A stretch of DNA of 50,739 nt, taken from contig VAWH01000028.1 in assembly GCA_005888315.1 (NCBI GenBank), positions 1 through 50,739 on the forward strand, in the 5' to 3' direction. A program made the translations under genes and the position numbers. Within the stretch, counting starts at the first letter, position 1, and every line of letters starts with the position of its first letter. The notes beneath the pieces are model-generated. The model saw only the letters and a program-made list of their open reading frames with translations. It was not told where the DNA came from and did not search any database. This DNA is from Actinomycetota bacterium. GTDB taxonomy: Bacteria; Actinomycetota; Thermoleophilia; Gaiellales; Gaiellaceae. Below, piece by piece: positions 1 through 8,277 of the stretch.

Positions 1-353
1 GAGCTGCGGCGTCGTCCCTCGGTCTGCCGTGTACCTTCGTGGAAGTCGGCGAGGACCAGGTTGCAGATTTCGACACGGACATCTCCCACGACACAATTCC
101 CCCGCTAAGCCAACCTGCCACGATCACGCTCACCCTGAATTCGCTGCCGGTCAAGTTCGAGAACTTCTCGTGGCTCTTCTCATCGGACTACCCCAAAACC
201 AATCCGTCGGAGCCGATCCCGCCGTGCTTAAACGGCCAGCTGCCGACGCCAGACGCGATCGTCTGCCTGCTGAGCTCGGCGAAGAAGGGGAACGGAGGTA
301 CGTGGACCTTCCTGCAGCGCGGGACGGACGGGGATCCCGCCTACGGTCACTAG
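1..353 (+). CDS. C-terminal part of an unrecognised, probably exported protein
   Basis: The frame is open from the left edge of the window (first full codon at base 3) to TAG at 351-353, so only about the last 116 residues are present. The visible part is rich in Thr, Ser, Pro and Asp, with several Cys (CTF near the start, PPCLN, IVCLL), and looks like beta-rich extracytoplasmic sequence. I recognise no family. GTG at 39 is an internal candidate start, but the frame is open upstream of it with similar composition. Its stop overlaps the stop of the convergent cyclase gene, the two sharing the bases CTAG. Function unknown. Confidence 0.5.
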   Translation, partial: AAASSLGLPCTFVEVGEDQVADFDTDISHDTIPPLSQPATITLTLNSLPVKFENFSWLFSSDYPKTNPSEPIPPCLNGQLPTPDAIVCLLSSAKKGNGGTWTFLQRGTDGDPAYGH

Positions 354-3300
354 GCGTTGGCGGCCGAGGGAAGAAGCTCGCCCTCGAGGGCGTGGGTGCG
401 CTCAGCTGAGATCACGTTGCCCTTGAGCCTGTAGAGGTCGCAGGCCTCCCGCAAAACGTGGCAAGCCTCGTCGCGTCGACCTGCGGCCGCGAGGACTTCC
501 GCGAGAACGACGAGGCAGTCCCCCTGCAGGTCGGGAGACTCGATGTTGTGCACAAGCGCGGCGGCTTCTCGCGCCAGTCGCTCAGCCTCCTCGCGGTTAC
601 CTTCCTCGGCCACGAGGAGCTGCGCGCTTACGCAGCGCCGGATCGCCTGGGTCTCGACGTCTGTCTCGTCGGCGAGCTGCTCGACGGTCGCAGTGAGTTC
701 CGTCGCCTCCTCATACCGCCCCTGCTGGCAGACGGCTCGCGCGAGGAGCACGCCGACGACCGGGAGGACGTACTTGTGGCCGATCGAGGACAGCTTCTCG
801 AAGTCGACCCGTAGGTCGCCCTCCGCCACCTCCGGGTGTCCGGCCAAAGTTTCGACCCGGCTCGAGTGGAGCGAGGTCACCGGGATGATGACGTTCGCCC
901 CGAGCTCCTCGCGAAGGCGGCCCGCCTCTGCGATCAGCTCACGCGCTTCCGCGAAGTCGCCCTGCATGGCGCGAAGGCGCGCCAGCGAGCAGCGGACGAG
1001 CGCTTCGGCCTGCCGGTCGACGAGCCCCCGGTCGAGCGCGGCCTGACACTGGACGATCGCCTCGTCCACCGGGGTCGGCCCCTCGCGCAGCCCATTTGCG
1101 TACTCCGCCGTGAGCCGAGCCTCCAGCCGTGCGTTGCCTGCGAGCCGAGCCTGTTCGATCGCCTTCCGTACGGCGTCCACCTGCTCGCTCCACCGGCAGA
1201 CGGAGCCGTGGACGAAGCCCAAGAGGCGCCACGCCTTCGCCAGCTCCGCGTGAGCTTCGACGCGCTCGAGCGCGGGAATCAGCCGATCGAGCTCGCTGAC
1301 CACCTCTGCGCTCCAGCCTTCGAGGTCCTCCACGATGAAGCTGCGGTAGACGAGTCGCGTCAACACGGCGTCCGCGAGAAGCCGTGTTTCGCCGCCCTCG
1401 GTCCGCTCCACGGCCTCGTTGAGGAAGAGTTCGCCCCAGGCGAACTCGCCGATCTCCATCATCGCCTCGCCGAGACTCGGGAGCAGCTCGAGACGCCGGG
1501 GGTCTGCCTCCGGGAAGAGGCCGGCCGCGCGGCGGAGCAGGTTTGCGGCCGCAGGCATGTCGCCGCGCCCGAACGCCCTGCGCCCGGCCGACGATAGGCG
1601 GATGCCGGCGCGCAGACCGAGCTCGCGTCCGTGGTCGTCGAGCGGCCCGAGCTCGGACAGATACCCGTGCGCTTGCTCGAGGTGGTAGCCCTGAATCTCC
1701 TCGTACTCCACCGCGCGCTCGCGATCGCGGTTCACCTCGTCCGCCCAGTCAGCGTAGCGCTCGTGCAATGTTGCTCGCCTGCGCTTGAGCAAGCCTTGGT
1801 AGGCCGCCTCGCGCACCAGGATGTGATGGAAGCGGAATGCGGAGTCCGAATCGGCCGCGGGGTTCGGCGTGATGAAGCGCTTGCGAACGAGGGCCTGCAG
1901 GTGTCGAGCCACCTCGCCCCCGATCCCTTCAGGGACGAGCGCCTCGACGGCCGCTGTCACGAAGACACCGCCGATGACGGACGCCGGCTCTACGACTGCA
2001 CGCTCCTCGGCGCTGAGCAGGTCGAGGCGAGCCGCGAGCAACGCGTTGATGCTCGGTGGCACCGCCACCTCGGCGAGATCGCCGACGACCTCCCAGCGGC
2101 CGTCCTCGCGCCGCAGCACTTCGTCGTCGACGAGCATCGCGATCATCTGCTCGACGAAGAGCGGGTTCCCTTCCGAGGCCTCGACCACCCGCTCGATGAC
2201 CTGCTCCCTTACCTCCGAGCCGCCGAGCAGGTCTCGGACGACGAGAGCCGTCTCCTCCGCGGAGAGCGCGCCGAGGTCGATCCGAGCCGAGTCGGCGGCC
2301 GGGCCCCAACCGGGCCACCCCTCGTCGAATTCCGGTCGGGCCGTGCACAAAATCAGCATCGGCGCATCAGACGAAGACACGGCCACGTGCTCGATCAGGT
2401 CGAGCAACGTGAGCTCGCCCCAGTGGACGTCTTCGAAGAGCACGACGAGTGGCCCGCGACGCGCGAGGGTCTCGAGGAGTTTCCGAACGCCCCAGAAGAG
2501 CTCGTCGAGGGGGAATTCGCGCTCGGAGAGCCCCACGGTTGCGGCCACCTGGTCGGCTGCGTCGGCAGCCTCGCCCAGGATCGCCGCAATCTGCTGCCGC
2601 GCCCGTTCCGGCGGGTCGTCCTCGCGGATGCCGCTTGCTTGGCGCACGATTTCGACGATCGGCCAGAAGGTGATGCCGCGGCCATACGAGAGACAGCGCC
2701 CGCGCAGCACAGCGGCGGATCGATCCACTCTGCGTGCGAACTCCTCGACGAGTCTCGACTTGCCCACGCCGGCGTCGGCGACCAGCGTCACAGAGCGGCA
2801 ACTCCGCTCCGTGACCGCTCGGGCGAACTCCCGCTCGAGGGTGGCAAGCTCCGCCTCGCGGCCGATGAGCGCACCTGCGGACGTCTGTGCCCGTGCTCCG
2901 TCGCTCGAAGCGCTCAACAGACGGTAAGCCGGCACCCGCTCGGACTTTCCCTTTAGCTCGAGTGGCTCGACGTCTTCGACGTGCACCCCGTCTCGGACGA
3001 GCCGGTAGGTCGAATCACCGATCAGAATCTCGTTCGCCGGGGCGGCCTGCTCGAGCCGCGCCGCCACGTTGACGGCGTCCCCGGTAACCAGGCGTTGTCC
3101 CAGCGACGGGTCGCCGGCCACGATCTCACCGGTGTTCACTCCGGTGCGATTTGTCAGCGCCACTCCCCAGCGCTCCTTCAACTCGACGTTCAAAGTGGCC
3201 AGCGTGTCCTGCATCGACGCGGCGGCCCGCACGGCGCGCAGAGCATCGTCCTCGTGGAGACGCGGCAGCCCGAAGACCGCCATGATCGCATCGCCGATGT

Positions 3301-3553
3301 ACTTCTCCACCATTCCGCCGTGGTGCTCGAGGACCGCCCGCATCTCGTCGAAGTAGCGCGACATGACCTCTCTCAGCGATTCGGAGTCCAGCGCCTCGCC
3401 GAGGTTCGTCGAGCCCTTCAGGTCCGAGAAGACGATCGTGACCGTCTTCCTGACCTCCTGAGGAGGCAGCTCCGGAGCGAGCTGCGTTCCACAGAAGCCG
3501 CAGAGCGGGAAACGCTCGGGATTTTCCTCGCCGCAGTTCGGGCAGACCCTCAT
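350..3553 (-). CDS. Class III adenylate/guanylate cyclase fused to AAA ATPase and TPR-like region
   Basis: 1067-residue signalling protein. A zinc ribbon (Cys 4, 7, 18, 21; CPNCGEE then CGFCG) is followed by a class III nucleotide cyclase domain, about residues 33-210. Metal Asp44 lies in FSDLKGST, Asp88 in EKYIGDAIMAVFG, and the transition-state Asn162/Arg166 in GDAVNVAARLE, so catalysis looks intact. An AAA/STAND ATPase follows (Walker A ADAGVGKS near 259-266; Walker B-like VVLFEDVHW). The last 450 or so residues are Ala/Leu/Glu-rich helical repeats of TPR type. It presumably makes a cyclic nucleotide in response to a signal read by the ATPase/TPR part. ATG at 3553 overlaps the upstream response-regulator stop (ATGA), so the two are probably translationally coupled. 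Substrate (ATP or GTP) is not decided; Lys84 suggests ATP. Confidence 0.9.
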   Translation of the reverse strand: MRVCPNCGEENPERFPLCGFCGTQLAPELPPQEVRKTVTIVFSDLKGSTNLGEALDSESLREVMSRYFDEMRAVLEHHGGMVEKYIGDAIMAVFGLPRLHEDDALRAVRAAASMQDTLATLNVELKERWGVALTNRTGVNTGEIVAGDPSLGQRLVTGDAVNVAARLEQAAPANEILIGDSTYRLVRDGVHVEDVEPLELKGKSERVPAYRLLSASSDGARAQTSAGALIGREAELATLEREFARAVTERSCRSVTLVADAGVGKSRLVEEFARRVDRSAAVLRGRCLSYGRGITFWPIVEIVRQASGIREDDPPERARQQIAAILGEAADAADQVAATVGLSEREFPLDELFWGVRKLLETLARRGPLVVLFEDVHWGELTLLDLIEHVAVSSSDAPMLILCTARPEFDEGWPGWGPAADSARIDLGALSAEETALVVRDLLGGSEVREQVIERVVEASEGNPLFVEQMIAMLVDDEVLRREDGRWEVVGDLAEVAVPPSINALLAARLDLLSAEERAVVEPASVIGGVFVTAAVEALVPEGIGGEVARHLQALVRKRFITPNPAADSDSAFRFHHILVREAAYQGLLKRRRATLHERYADWADEVNRDRERAVEYEEIQGYHLEQAHGYLSELGPLDDHGRELGLRAGIRLSSAGRRAFGRGDMPAAANLLRRAAGLFPEADPRRLELLPSLGEAMMEIGEFAWGELFLNEAVERTEGGETRLLADAVLTRLVYRSFIVEDLEGWSAEVVSELDRLIPALERVEAHAELAKAWRLLGFVHGSVCRWSEQVDAVRKAIEQARLAGNARLEARLTAEYANGLREGPTPVDEAIVQCQAALDRGLVDRQAEALVRCSLARLRAMQGDFAEARELIAEAGRLREELGANVIIPVTSLHSSRVETLAGHPEVAEGDLRVDFEKLSSIGHKYVLPVVGVLLARAVCQQGRYEEATELTATVEQLADETDVETQAIRRCVSAQLLVAEEGNREEAERLAREAAALVHNIESPDLQGDCLVVLAEVLAAAGRRDEACHVLREACDLYRLKGNVISAERTHALEGELLPSAANA

Positions 3554-4035
3554 CGCGACTGCCCTTCCGCCGGCCGCAGCTTCGCGGTTCGTCCGAGCTC
3601 TGCCTGCAGCTTCTCGATGTTGTCGGCGACCAGGGCGCTTCGATCGCCGCGATCGATCTGGTCGAGGAGCGCCGTGACTGTCGGCGCCAGCTCGTTCGGA
3701 TCGAACGGCTTCGGTAGATAGCCGACGGCGCCCAGCCTGAATGCGCGCAGGCGTTCACGACGCTGTGTCAGAGCACTGACGAAGACGAGTGGGATCTGAT
3801 CGGTCGACCGATCGTTGAGGAGGTCCGCCGCGACCTGCCAGCCGGAAACGCCCGGCATCAGGATGTCGAGCAAGATCAGGTCCGGGGGATCGCTGCGAAC
3901 CAGCTCGAGAGCCTCGTCGCCGTCAGAGGCTTCCACCACCCGGAAGCCCGCCGGCTCGAGATGGATCCGACAGAGCAGACGCACGCTCGCGTCGTCGTCG
4001 ACCACCAAGACGGTTCGTTTCGACCCTGAGCCCAC
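3550..4035 (-). CDS. Single-domain response regulator (receiver)
   Basis: About 161 residues if started at GTG 4035. Receiver-domain marks are present: the acidic pair in VLVVDDDASV, phospho-acceptor Asp in LILLDILMPG, the Ser of VFVSALT and Lys in YLPKPFDP. A roughly 40-residue helical tail follows, and there is no DNA-binding output domain. It probably acts through the cyclase encoded next, whose start codon overlaps this stop. The frame is open up to 4158, but the extra residues look non-native. I chose GTG 4035 because it lies one base after the stop of the zinc-ribbon mini-ORF (TGACGTG), an arrangement suited to termination-reinitiation. No good Shine-Dalgarno precedes it, so the exact start is uncertain. 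Confidence 0.85.
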   Translation of the reverse strand: MGSGSKRTVLVVDDDASVRLLCRIHLEPAGFRVVEASDGDEALELVRSDPPDLILLDILMPGVSGWQVAADLLNDRSTDQIPLVFVSALTQRRERLRAFRLGAVGYLPKPFDPNELAPTVTALLDQIDRGDRSALVADNIEKLQAELGRTAKLRPAEGQSR

Positions 4036-4036
4036 G

Positions 4037-4090
4037 TCAGAGCCGAAACCGCTTCGGATGTTCTTCCCCGCAATTCGGGCAAATCCGCAC
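4037..4090 (-). other. 17-codon zinc-ribbon mini-ORF: leader peptide or remnant of a cyclase 5' end
   Basis: GTG at 4090 opens a 17-codon frame ending in TGA at 4037-4039. The peptide matches the first 17 residues of the cyclase encoded at 3553: both carry CPNCGEE and RF, and 12 of 16 residues after the start are identical. DNA identity is only about 75%, with many third-position changes. The frame stops exactly where the cyclase has its third zinc-ribbon Cys. A TAGACT box sits 7 nt upstream. It is either a leader peptide at the 5' end of the response regulator-cyclase transcript or the old 5' end of another cyclase gene. The frame differs from that of the response regulator. Confidence 0.5.
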
Positions 4091-4097
4091 CCCAAGC

Positions 4098-4103
4098 AGT
4101 CTA
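4098..4103 (-). promoter_or_regulatory. Probable -10 box of a leaderless promoter for the response regulator-cyclase operon
   Basis: TAGACT on the minus strand, 7 nt before the GTG at 4090. The same hexamer stands 8 nt before the starts at 8278 and 33695, and related TAGNNT boxes precede other starts here. This spacing puts the transcript start at or near the start codon. No convincing -35 box was seen. Confidence 0.5.
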
Positions 4104-4270
4104 GGGCGCGGTCACCTCGATATCGAGCCGCCGACCCCCGCACTACAAGCGGCGGCACCGTATGAAGTGCCTAGCTCGTGCGCGTCAGCTTCAGGAGCAG
4201 CGAGCCCGCGTTGGTCGGGTGCTGCTTGACAAATCAGTCAGCTATGAGGAGTCGATCACCGTCGCCGACA

Positions 4271-4299
4271 GGCGGCGGCGGAGTTATTCCGCCGCCGCC
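4271..4299 (-). terminator. Perfect 12-bp GC hairpin spanning the acsA stop codon
   Basis: Bases 4271-4282 and 4288-4299 are perfect reverse complements built from GGC/GCC repeats, with a 5-nt loop (4283-4287) that holds most of the TAA stop of acsA. No U-tract follows on the minus strand, so termination would not be of the simple intrinsic kind. It may instead protect the mRNA 3' end or slow ribosome release. Confidence 0.45.
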
Positions 4300-6263
4300 G
4301 CCTTCTCGGACTCTGCGCGGTCCTTGATCTCCTCGACGACCGACGGGTCGGCGAGTGTGGTCGTGTCACCCAGCTTGCGCTGCTCGGAGACATCGCGAAG
4401 CAGCCGGCGCATGATCTTTCCGGAACGCGTTTTCGGCAGCTCCGGCGTGAAGACGATGTTCGCCGGCCGGGCGATCTTGCCGATCTTCTTCGCCACGTGC
4501 TCGCGGAGCTCCTCGAGCATGTCGAGCGAGCCCTCGTCGCCACCCTTCAGGGAGACGAAGGCGACGATTGCCTGGCCCGTCGTCGCGTCGGCGCGGCCGC
4601 AGACGGCGGCCTCGGCGACCTTCTGGTGATCGACGAGCGCGGATTCGACCTCGATCGTCGAGATCCGGTGACCGGAGACGTTCATCACATCGTCGACGCG
4701 ACCGAGCAGCCAGAAGTCCCCGTCCTCGTCGATCCGGGCGCCGTCGCCTGCGAAGTACGTGTCCGGATACTTCGACCAGTACGTCTCGCGATAGCGGTCG
4801 TCGGCCTTGTAGATCCCGCGGAGCATCGCGGGCCACGGACGCCGTAGGACGAGGTAGCCGCCCCCGCCCGGGCCGACCTCGTTCCCCTCCTCGTCGTAGA
4901 CGGCCGCATCCACGCCCGGGAAGGGCTTCGTCGCCGAACCAGGCTTCAGCGTCGTCAGGCCTGGCAACGGGGTGATCAGGATCATCCCGGTTTCGGTCTG
5001 CCACCATGTGTCGACGACCGGCGTGCGGTCGCCGCCGATGTGCTCGCGGTACCAGATCCAGGCCTCGGGGTTGATCGGCTCCCCGACCGTGCCGAGCAGC
5101 CGCAGCGACGAGAGGTCGTGCTTCTTCGCGTGCTCGGGCCCCCACTTCATGTGCGAGCGGATCGCGGTCGGCGCCGTGTAGAGGATGTCGACCTTGTAGC
5201 GCTCGACGATCGCCCACCAACGGTCCTTGTCCGGGTAGTTCGGCACGCCCTCGTAGATGACTCCGGACGTCCCGTTGCACAACGGGCCGTAGACGATGTA
5301 GCTGTGGCCGGTCACCCAGCCGACGTCGGCCGCACACCAGTACACCGACTCGGGCTTGACGTCGAAGATGTAGTAGTGCGTGGTCGCAACGCCGACGAGA
5401 TACCCGGCCGTCGTGTGGGCGATACCTTTCGGCTTCGCCGTTGTGCCACTTGTGTAGAGCAAGTAGAGGAGGTCCTCCGAGTCCATCGGTTCGCAGGGAC
5501 ATGACGAGGGATCGTCGGATTCGCCCTCCAGGAGCTCGTGCCACCAGACGTCTCGTCCCTCCCGCATCGCGGGCCCCTCACCGGTGCGGCGAAGGACGAT
5601 CGAGTTCTTCACGCTCGGCGACTGGTCGAGCGCCTCGTCGGCGTTCTCCTTCAGCGGCACCTTGGCGCCGTTCCGCCAGCCCTCGTCCTGCGTGATCAGG
5701 AACTCGCACTCCATGTCGTTCATCCGGCCTGCGAGCGAGTCGGCCGAGAAGCCGCCGAACACGACGGTGTGCGGCGCGCCTAGGCGCGTGCAGGCGAGCA
5801 TCGCGATGGGCAGCTCCGGAACCATGCCCATGTAGATGGCGACGGGAGTCCCCTTCCGCACGCCGAGCTTCTTCAGCCCGTTCGCGAAGCGGACGACCTC
5901 CCGCTGCAGGTCGGAGAAGGTGAGCTCGCGGCGCTCGTCCTCGGGCTCACCCTCCCAGTAGTAGGCGACCTTGGCGCCGTTGCCGGCCTCGACGTGCCGG
6001 TCGACGCAGTTGAAGCAGATGTTCAGCTTGCCGCCCAGATACCACTTGGCATAGGGCGGCTCCCACTCGAGGAGCTTGTCGAAGGGCTCGAACCAGGTGA
6101 CGCGCTCGCGGGCCTCCGTCTCCCAGAACTCCTCGAAGTCCCGGTCGTAGATATCCGCTTGAGCGTTCGCCTGGGAGGCAAAGTCCTCCGGCGGTGAATA
6201 GCGCCGCTCCTCGAGCAGGATCGTCTCGATCGCGTGCTGCTTCGTCTCGACGCCGTCTGCCAT
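4284..6263 (-). CDS. acsA: Acetyl-CoA synthetase (AMP-forming)
   Basis: 659 residues, the usual Acs length. It activates acetate with ATP to acetyl-AMP and then acetyl-CoA in the cytoplasm. Adenylate-forming motifs are clear: YTSGTTAKPKG (P-loop, A3), DVGWVTGHSYI, WWQTETG (A5), the GDGARID region, GRVDDVMNVSGHRI (hinge) and the C-terminal KTRSGKIMRRLLR, whose SGK lysine is the site acetylated in known Acs enzymes. ATG 6263 has a GAGG about 8 nt upstream that overlaps the end of the acetate transporter gene. The frame stays open upstream, but those residues overlap the transporter gene. The satP-acsA pair makes acetate scavenging nearly certain. Confidence 0.96.
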   Translation of the reverse strand: MADGVETKQHAIETILLEERRYSPPEDFASQANAQADIYDRDFEEFWETEARERVTWFEPFDKLLEWEPPYAKWYLGGKLNICFNCVDRHVEAGNGAKVAYYWEGEPEDERRELTFSDLQREVVRFANGLKKLGVRKGTPVAIYMGMVPELPIAMLACTRLGAPHTVVFGGFSADSLAGRMNDMECEFLITQDEGWRNGAKVPLKENADEALDQSPSVKNSIVLRRTGEGPAMREGRDVWWHELLEGESDDPSSCPCEPMDSEDLLYLLYTSGTTAKPKGIAHTTAGYLVGVATTHYYIFDVKPESVYWCAADVGWVTGHSYIVYGPLCNGTSGVIYEGVPNYPDKDRWWAIVERYKVDILYTAPTAIRSHMKWGPEHAKKHDLSSLRLLGTVGEPINPEAWIWYREHIGGDRTPVVDTWWQTETGMILITPLPGLTTLKPGSATKPFPGVDAAVYDEEGNEVGPGGGGYLVLRRPWPAMLRGIYKADDRYRETYWSKYPDTYFAGDGARIDEDGDFWLLGRVDDVMNVSGHRISTIEVESALVDHQKVAEAAVCGRADATTGQAIVAFVSLKGGDEGSLDMLEELREHVAKKIGKIARPANIVFTPELPKTRSGKIMRRLLRDVSEQRKLGDTTTLADPSVVEEIKDRAESEKAAAAE

Positions 6264-6265
6264 TT

Positions 6266-6976
6266 CTACCTCGCGGGATGCGCCTGACCGAGTCGCCTGC
6301 GCTGTCCGAAGCTGAAGCGCTGCCCGGTCCAGAGCGCCTTCCCGACGGGCAGGATCGCTCGGCCCTCGTTCATGGCCGACAAGACTAGGGCCGCCGACGC
6401 ATACCACGCCACGGCAGCCGTCACGATTCCGGCCCAGCCGCCGGCGCGGATGAAGCCGACCTCGGCACCCGTCGGAGCGACCCCGCGATGGGCGGCGACC
6501 CAGAAGCCGATCGCGAGAAGGACTTCGGTGATCTGCAGGGTCAGGAAAACCCCGAATACCGCCAGGTTGATGCGACTGCTCCAGAGCAGCATGTAGAAGT
6601 TGAAGATCGCGAACGAGAGCAGGAACCAGGCAAGCCCGTTCGCGAGGTCGTTCTTACCGGACAGCGTCCCGCCGAGCTTCGTCGTCTCGGCGAGGATCAC
6701 GAAGATCCCGAGCGAGAGCCAGAAGCCTCCGTACGTCGAGAACGCGGTCGAGCCGAACGTGTTCTGGTTCCGGAACTCCCACTGCCCGGCGAGCAGCTGA
6801 ACGAGCCCGCCGTAGAAGAGCGCGAGACCCACCCACATCAGATCGGGGATGAAGTTCGCGTTGTGGCCGCTCAGCATGAACGTCGTCAGCGCGAAGGCGG
6901 CTAGCCCGAGAGGCGCTGGATCGGCGACCGGCAGAGCGGCTGCAGGCGTGGCGCGTGTTTCCTCCACGACAGCCAT
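6266..6976 (-). CDS. satP: Acetate/succinate-type transporter, GPR1/FUN34/YaaH (SatP) family
   Basis: 236-residue membrane protein with six hydrophobic segments. It carries the family's N-terminal signature (ADPAPLGLAAFALTT) and an FGSTAF-containing loop. Members import acetate, usually as a proton symport or channel. ATG 6976 is chosen because AGAAGGAGG lies about 5 nt before it; a longer frame to 7030 would add a basic Gln-rich stretch not typical of the family. It ends 2 bp before acsA, so the two form an operon of uptake then activation. The C-terminus (after about residue 215) is unusually Arg-rich. Confidence 0.93.
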   Translation of the reverse strand: MAVVEETRATPAAALPVADPAPLGLAAFALTTFMLSGHNANFIPDLMWVGLALFYGGLVQLLAGQWEFRNQNTFGSTAFSTYGGFWLSLGIFVILAETTKLGGTLSGKNDLANGLAWFLLSFAIFNFYMLLWSSRINLAVFGVFLTLQITEVLLAIGFWVAAHRGVAPTGAEVGFIRAGGWAGIVTAAVAWYASAALVLSAMNEGRAILPVGKALWTGQRFSFGQRRRLGQAHPAR

Positions 6977-7094
6977 TCGTGCCTCCTTCTGTTGTTGCTT
7001 CGCCTCGCGGCGATCGCGCCGCGACGGCACGTCTCGTCGCGGTCCCGGATACCCGAACGAGGTCCGAATTAAGCCACTTGCAAAGAAGACGCGC

Positions 7095-8228
7095 CTAGGA
7101 TTCTAAATCGTACGGATACTCGGTCAGCAGCTCGGCCCCGTCCTTCGTCACGAGCACGAGATCCTCGAGCCGGCAGCCGCCGTAGCCGTTGCGATACAGG
7201 CCGGGCTCGATCGTGATCACGTCGCCCTCGACGAGCTCCCCGGGGTAGCGGCCCAGCCAGGGCTGCTCGTGCACTTCCAGGCCGACGCCGTGGCCCAGGC
7301 CGTGGAAGAACCCGTCCTCGAGGATCTCGCCGTCGCGCTTGTGCAGGCCCGTTGGGTAGCCCGCCTCGTGGAAGAGCTCGCTCGCGAGCACGTAGACGTC
7401 GCGGCCCGCGACGCCCGGCTTCACCGCCTCGACCGATCGCTCGAGCGCTTCGTGAACGTGCTTGTGGTAGGCGGCGAGCTCCTCGGACGGCTCGCCGATT
7501 ACGAACGTGCGCGTCATGTCGGCGTAGCAGGACGACTCTCGGTCGCGCGGCCAGAGGTCGAGCACGATCGGCTCATTCGGCTCGATCTCGCCGAAACCCA
7601 TCTCGTGGCCGATCGCGGTCTGGGGGCCATGGGAGACGATGAACTCGTCGCAGAGGAGGTTCAGGTCGGTGAAGGTCTGCTGGATCGCCATCTTGACGCG
7701 CTCGCAGGTGAGGGGCTCGCCGTCGAGGAGCAGCCTGCCGTCCTGTTCTTCGGCGCGGCGGAAAAGCTCACGCGCGGCGTCCATGCCGGCCTCGGCACCC
7801 CGCTGCGCGCGCCGGATCCCCTCCACCTCGGCGTCGCTCTTGACGCGACGCCGCTGCACGAAGGTCTCGCGATCAGGGGTGATCTCGACCCCCTGCGCCC
7901 GGAGGCGGTCCGCAAGCTCGAGCGGGAAGGTAGACGGGACGACGGCCTTCCGAACGCCGAGCTCCTTGACGGCCCGGATGACCGTTCCGAGCTCGACCTC
8001 CTCCATCGGGATCCCCTGCCTGACGAGGTCGTCCCAGCCGAACTCCTCGACGGCGTGCGGCTGCAGCCCGTCGTGCCCCTCGACGCGCTCGACTTCGAAC
8101 GGCGTGATCACGACGTGACGCTCGCCATCGCGCTCGAGGTAGAGGAACGGATCGGGGACGACGACGGGCACCTCGTGGCGCATCTCCGGGGAGCGGAGGG
8201 TGTCGGCCCAGATCAAGACGTCAGTCAC
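7095..8228 (-). CDS. M24-family metallopeptidase (Xaa-Pro peptidase-like)
   Basis: 377 residues with the creatinase-like N-terminal region and the pita-bread M24 domain. Dimetal ligands can be followed: Asp in LDLWPRDRES, Asp in SCYADMTRTF, His in GLGHGVGLEVHE, Glu in TIEPGLYR and the final Glu in GGCRLEDL. This supports an active Mn/Co-type aminopeptidase or prolidase; substrate is not decided by sequence. GTG 8228 is chosen because a TAGCAT box lies 8 nt upstream and the native-looking sequence begins there (TDVLIWADTLR). The open frame further upstream is the antisense of the divergent amidohydrolase gene. Confidence 0.88.
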   Translation of the reverse strand: MTDVLIWADTLRSPEMRHEVPVVVPDPFLYLERDGERHVVITPFEVERVEGHDGLQPHAVEEFGWDDLVRQGIPMEEVELGTVIRAVKELGVRKAVVPSTFPLELADRLRAQGVEITPDRETFVQRRRVKSDAEVEGIRRAQRGAEAGMDAARELFRRAEEQDGRLLLDGEPLTCERVKMAIQQTFTDLNLLCDEFIVSHGPQTAIGHEMGFGEIEPNEPIVLDLWPRDRESSCYADMTRTFVIGEPSEELAAYHKHVHEALERSVEAVKPGVAGRDVYVLASELFHEAGYPTGLHKRDGEILEDGFFHGLGHGVGLEVHEQPWLGRYPGELVEGDVITIEPGLYRNGYGGCRLEDLVLVTKDGAELLTEYPYDLES

Positions 8229-8236
8229 GGCGCGGG

Positions 8237-8242
8237 ATGCTA
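8237..8242 (-). promoter_or_regulatory. Probable leaderless -10 box for the M24 peptidase gene
   Basis: TAGCAT on the minus strand, 8 nt before GTG 8228. With the TAGACT on the other strand it fits two divergent leaderless promoters into 49 bp. Confidence 0.45.
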
Positions 8243-8263
8243 CCTGCGGCTGCAAGCCATACG

Positions 8264-8269
8264 TAGACT
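8264..8269 (+). promoter_or_regulatory. Probable leaderless -10 box for the amidohydrolase operon
   Basis: TAGACT followed 8 nt later by ATG 8278. The hexamer and spacing are identical to the box ahead of the peptidase E gene at 33695. No Shine-Dalgarno is visible before the ATG. Confidence 0.5.
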
Positions 8270-8277
8270 CAGGCTTC

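Noticed and set aside
4036-4158. Longer N-terminus for the first response regulator
   Set aside because: It contains no receiver sequence and is the out-of-frame reading of the zinc-ribbon mini-ORF and the promoter upstream of it.
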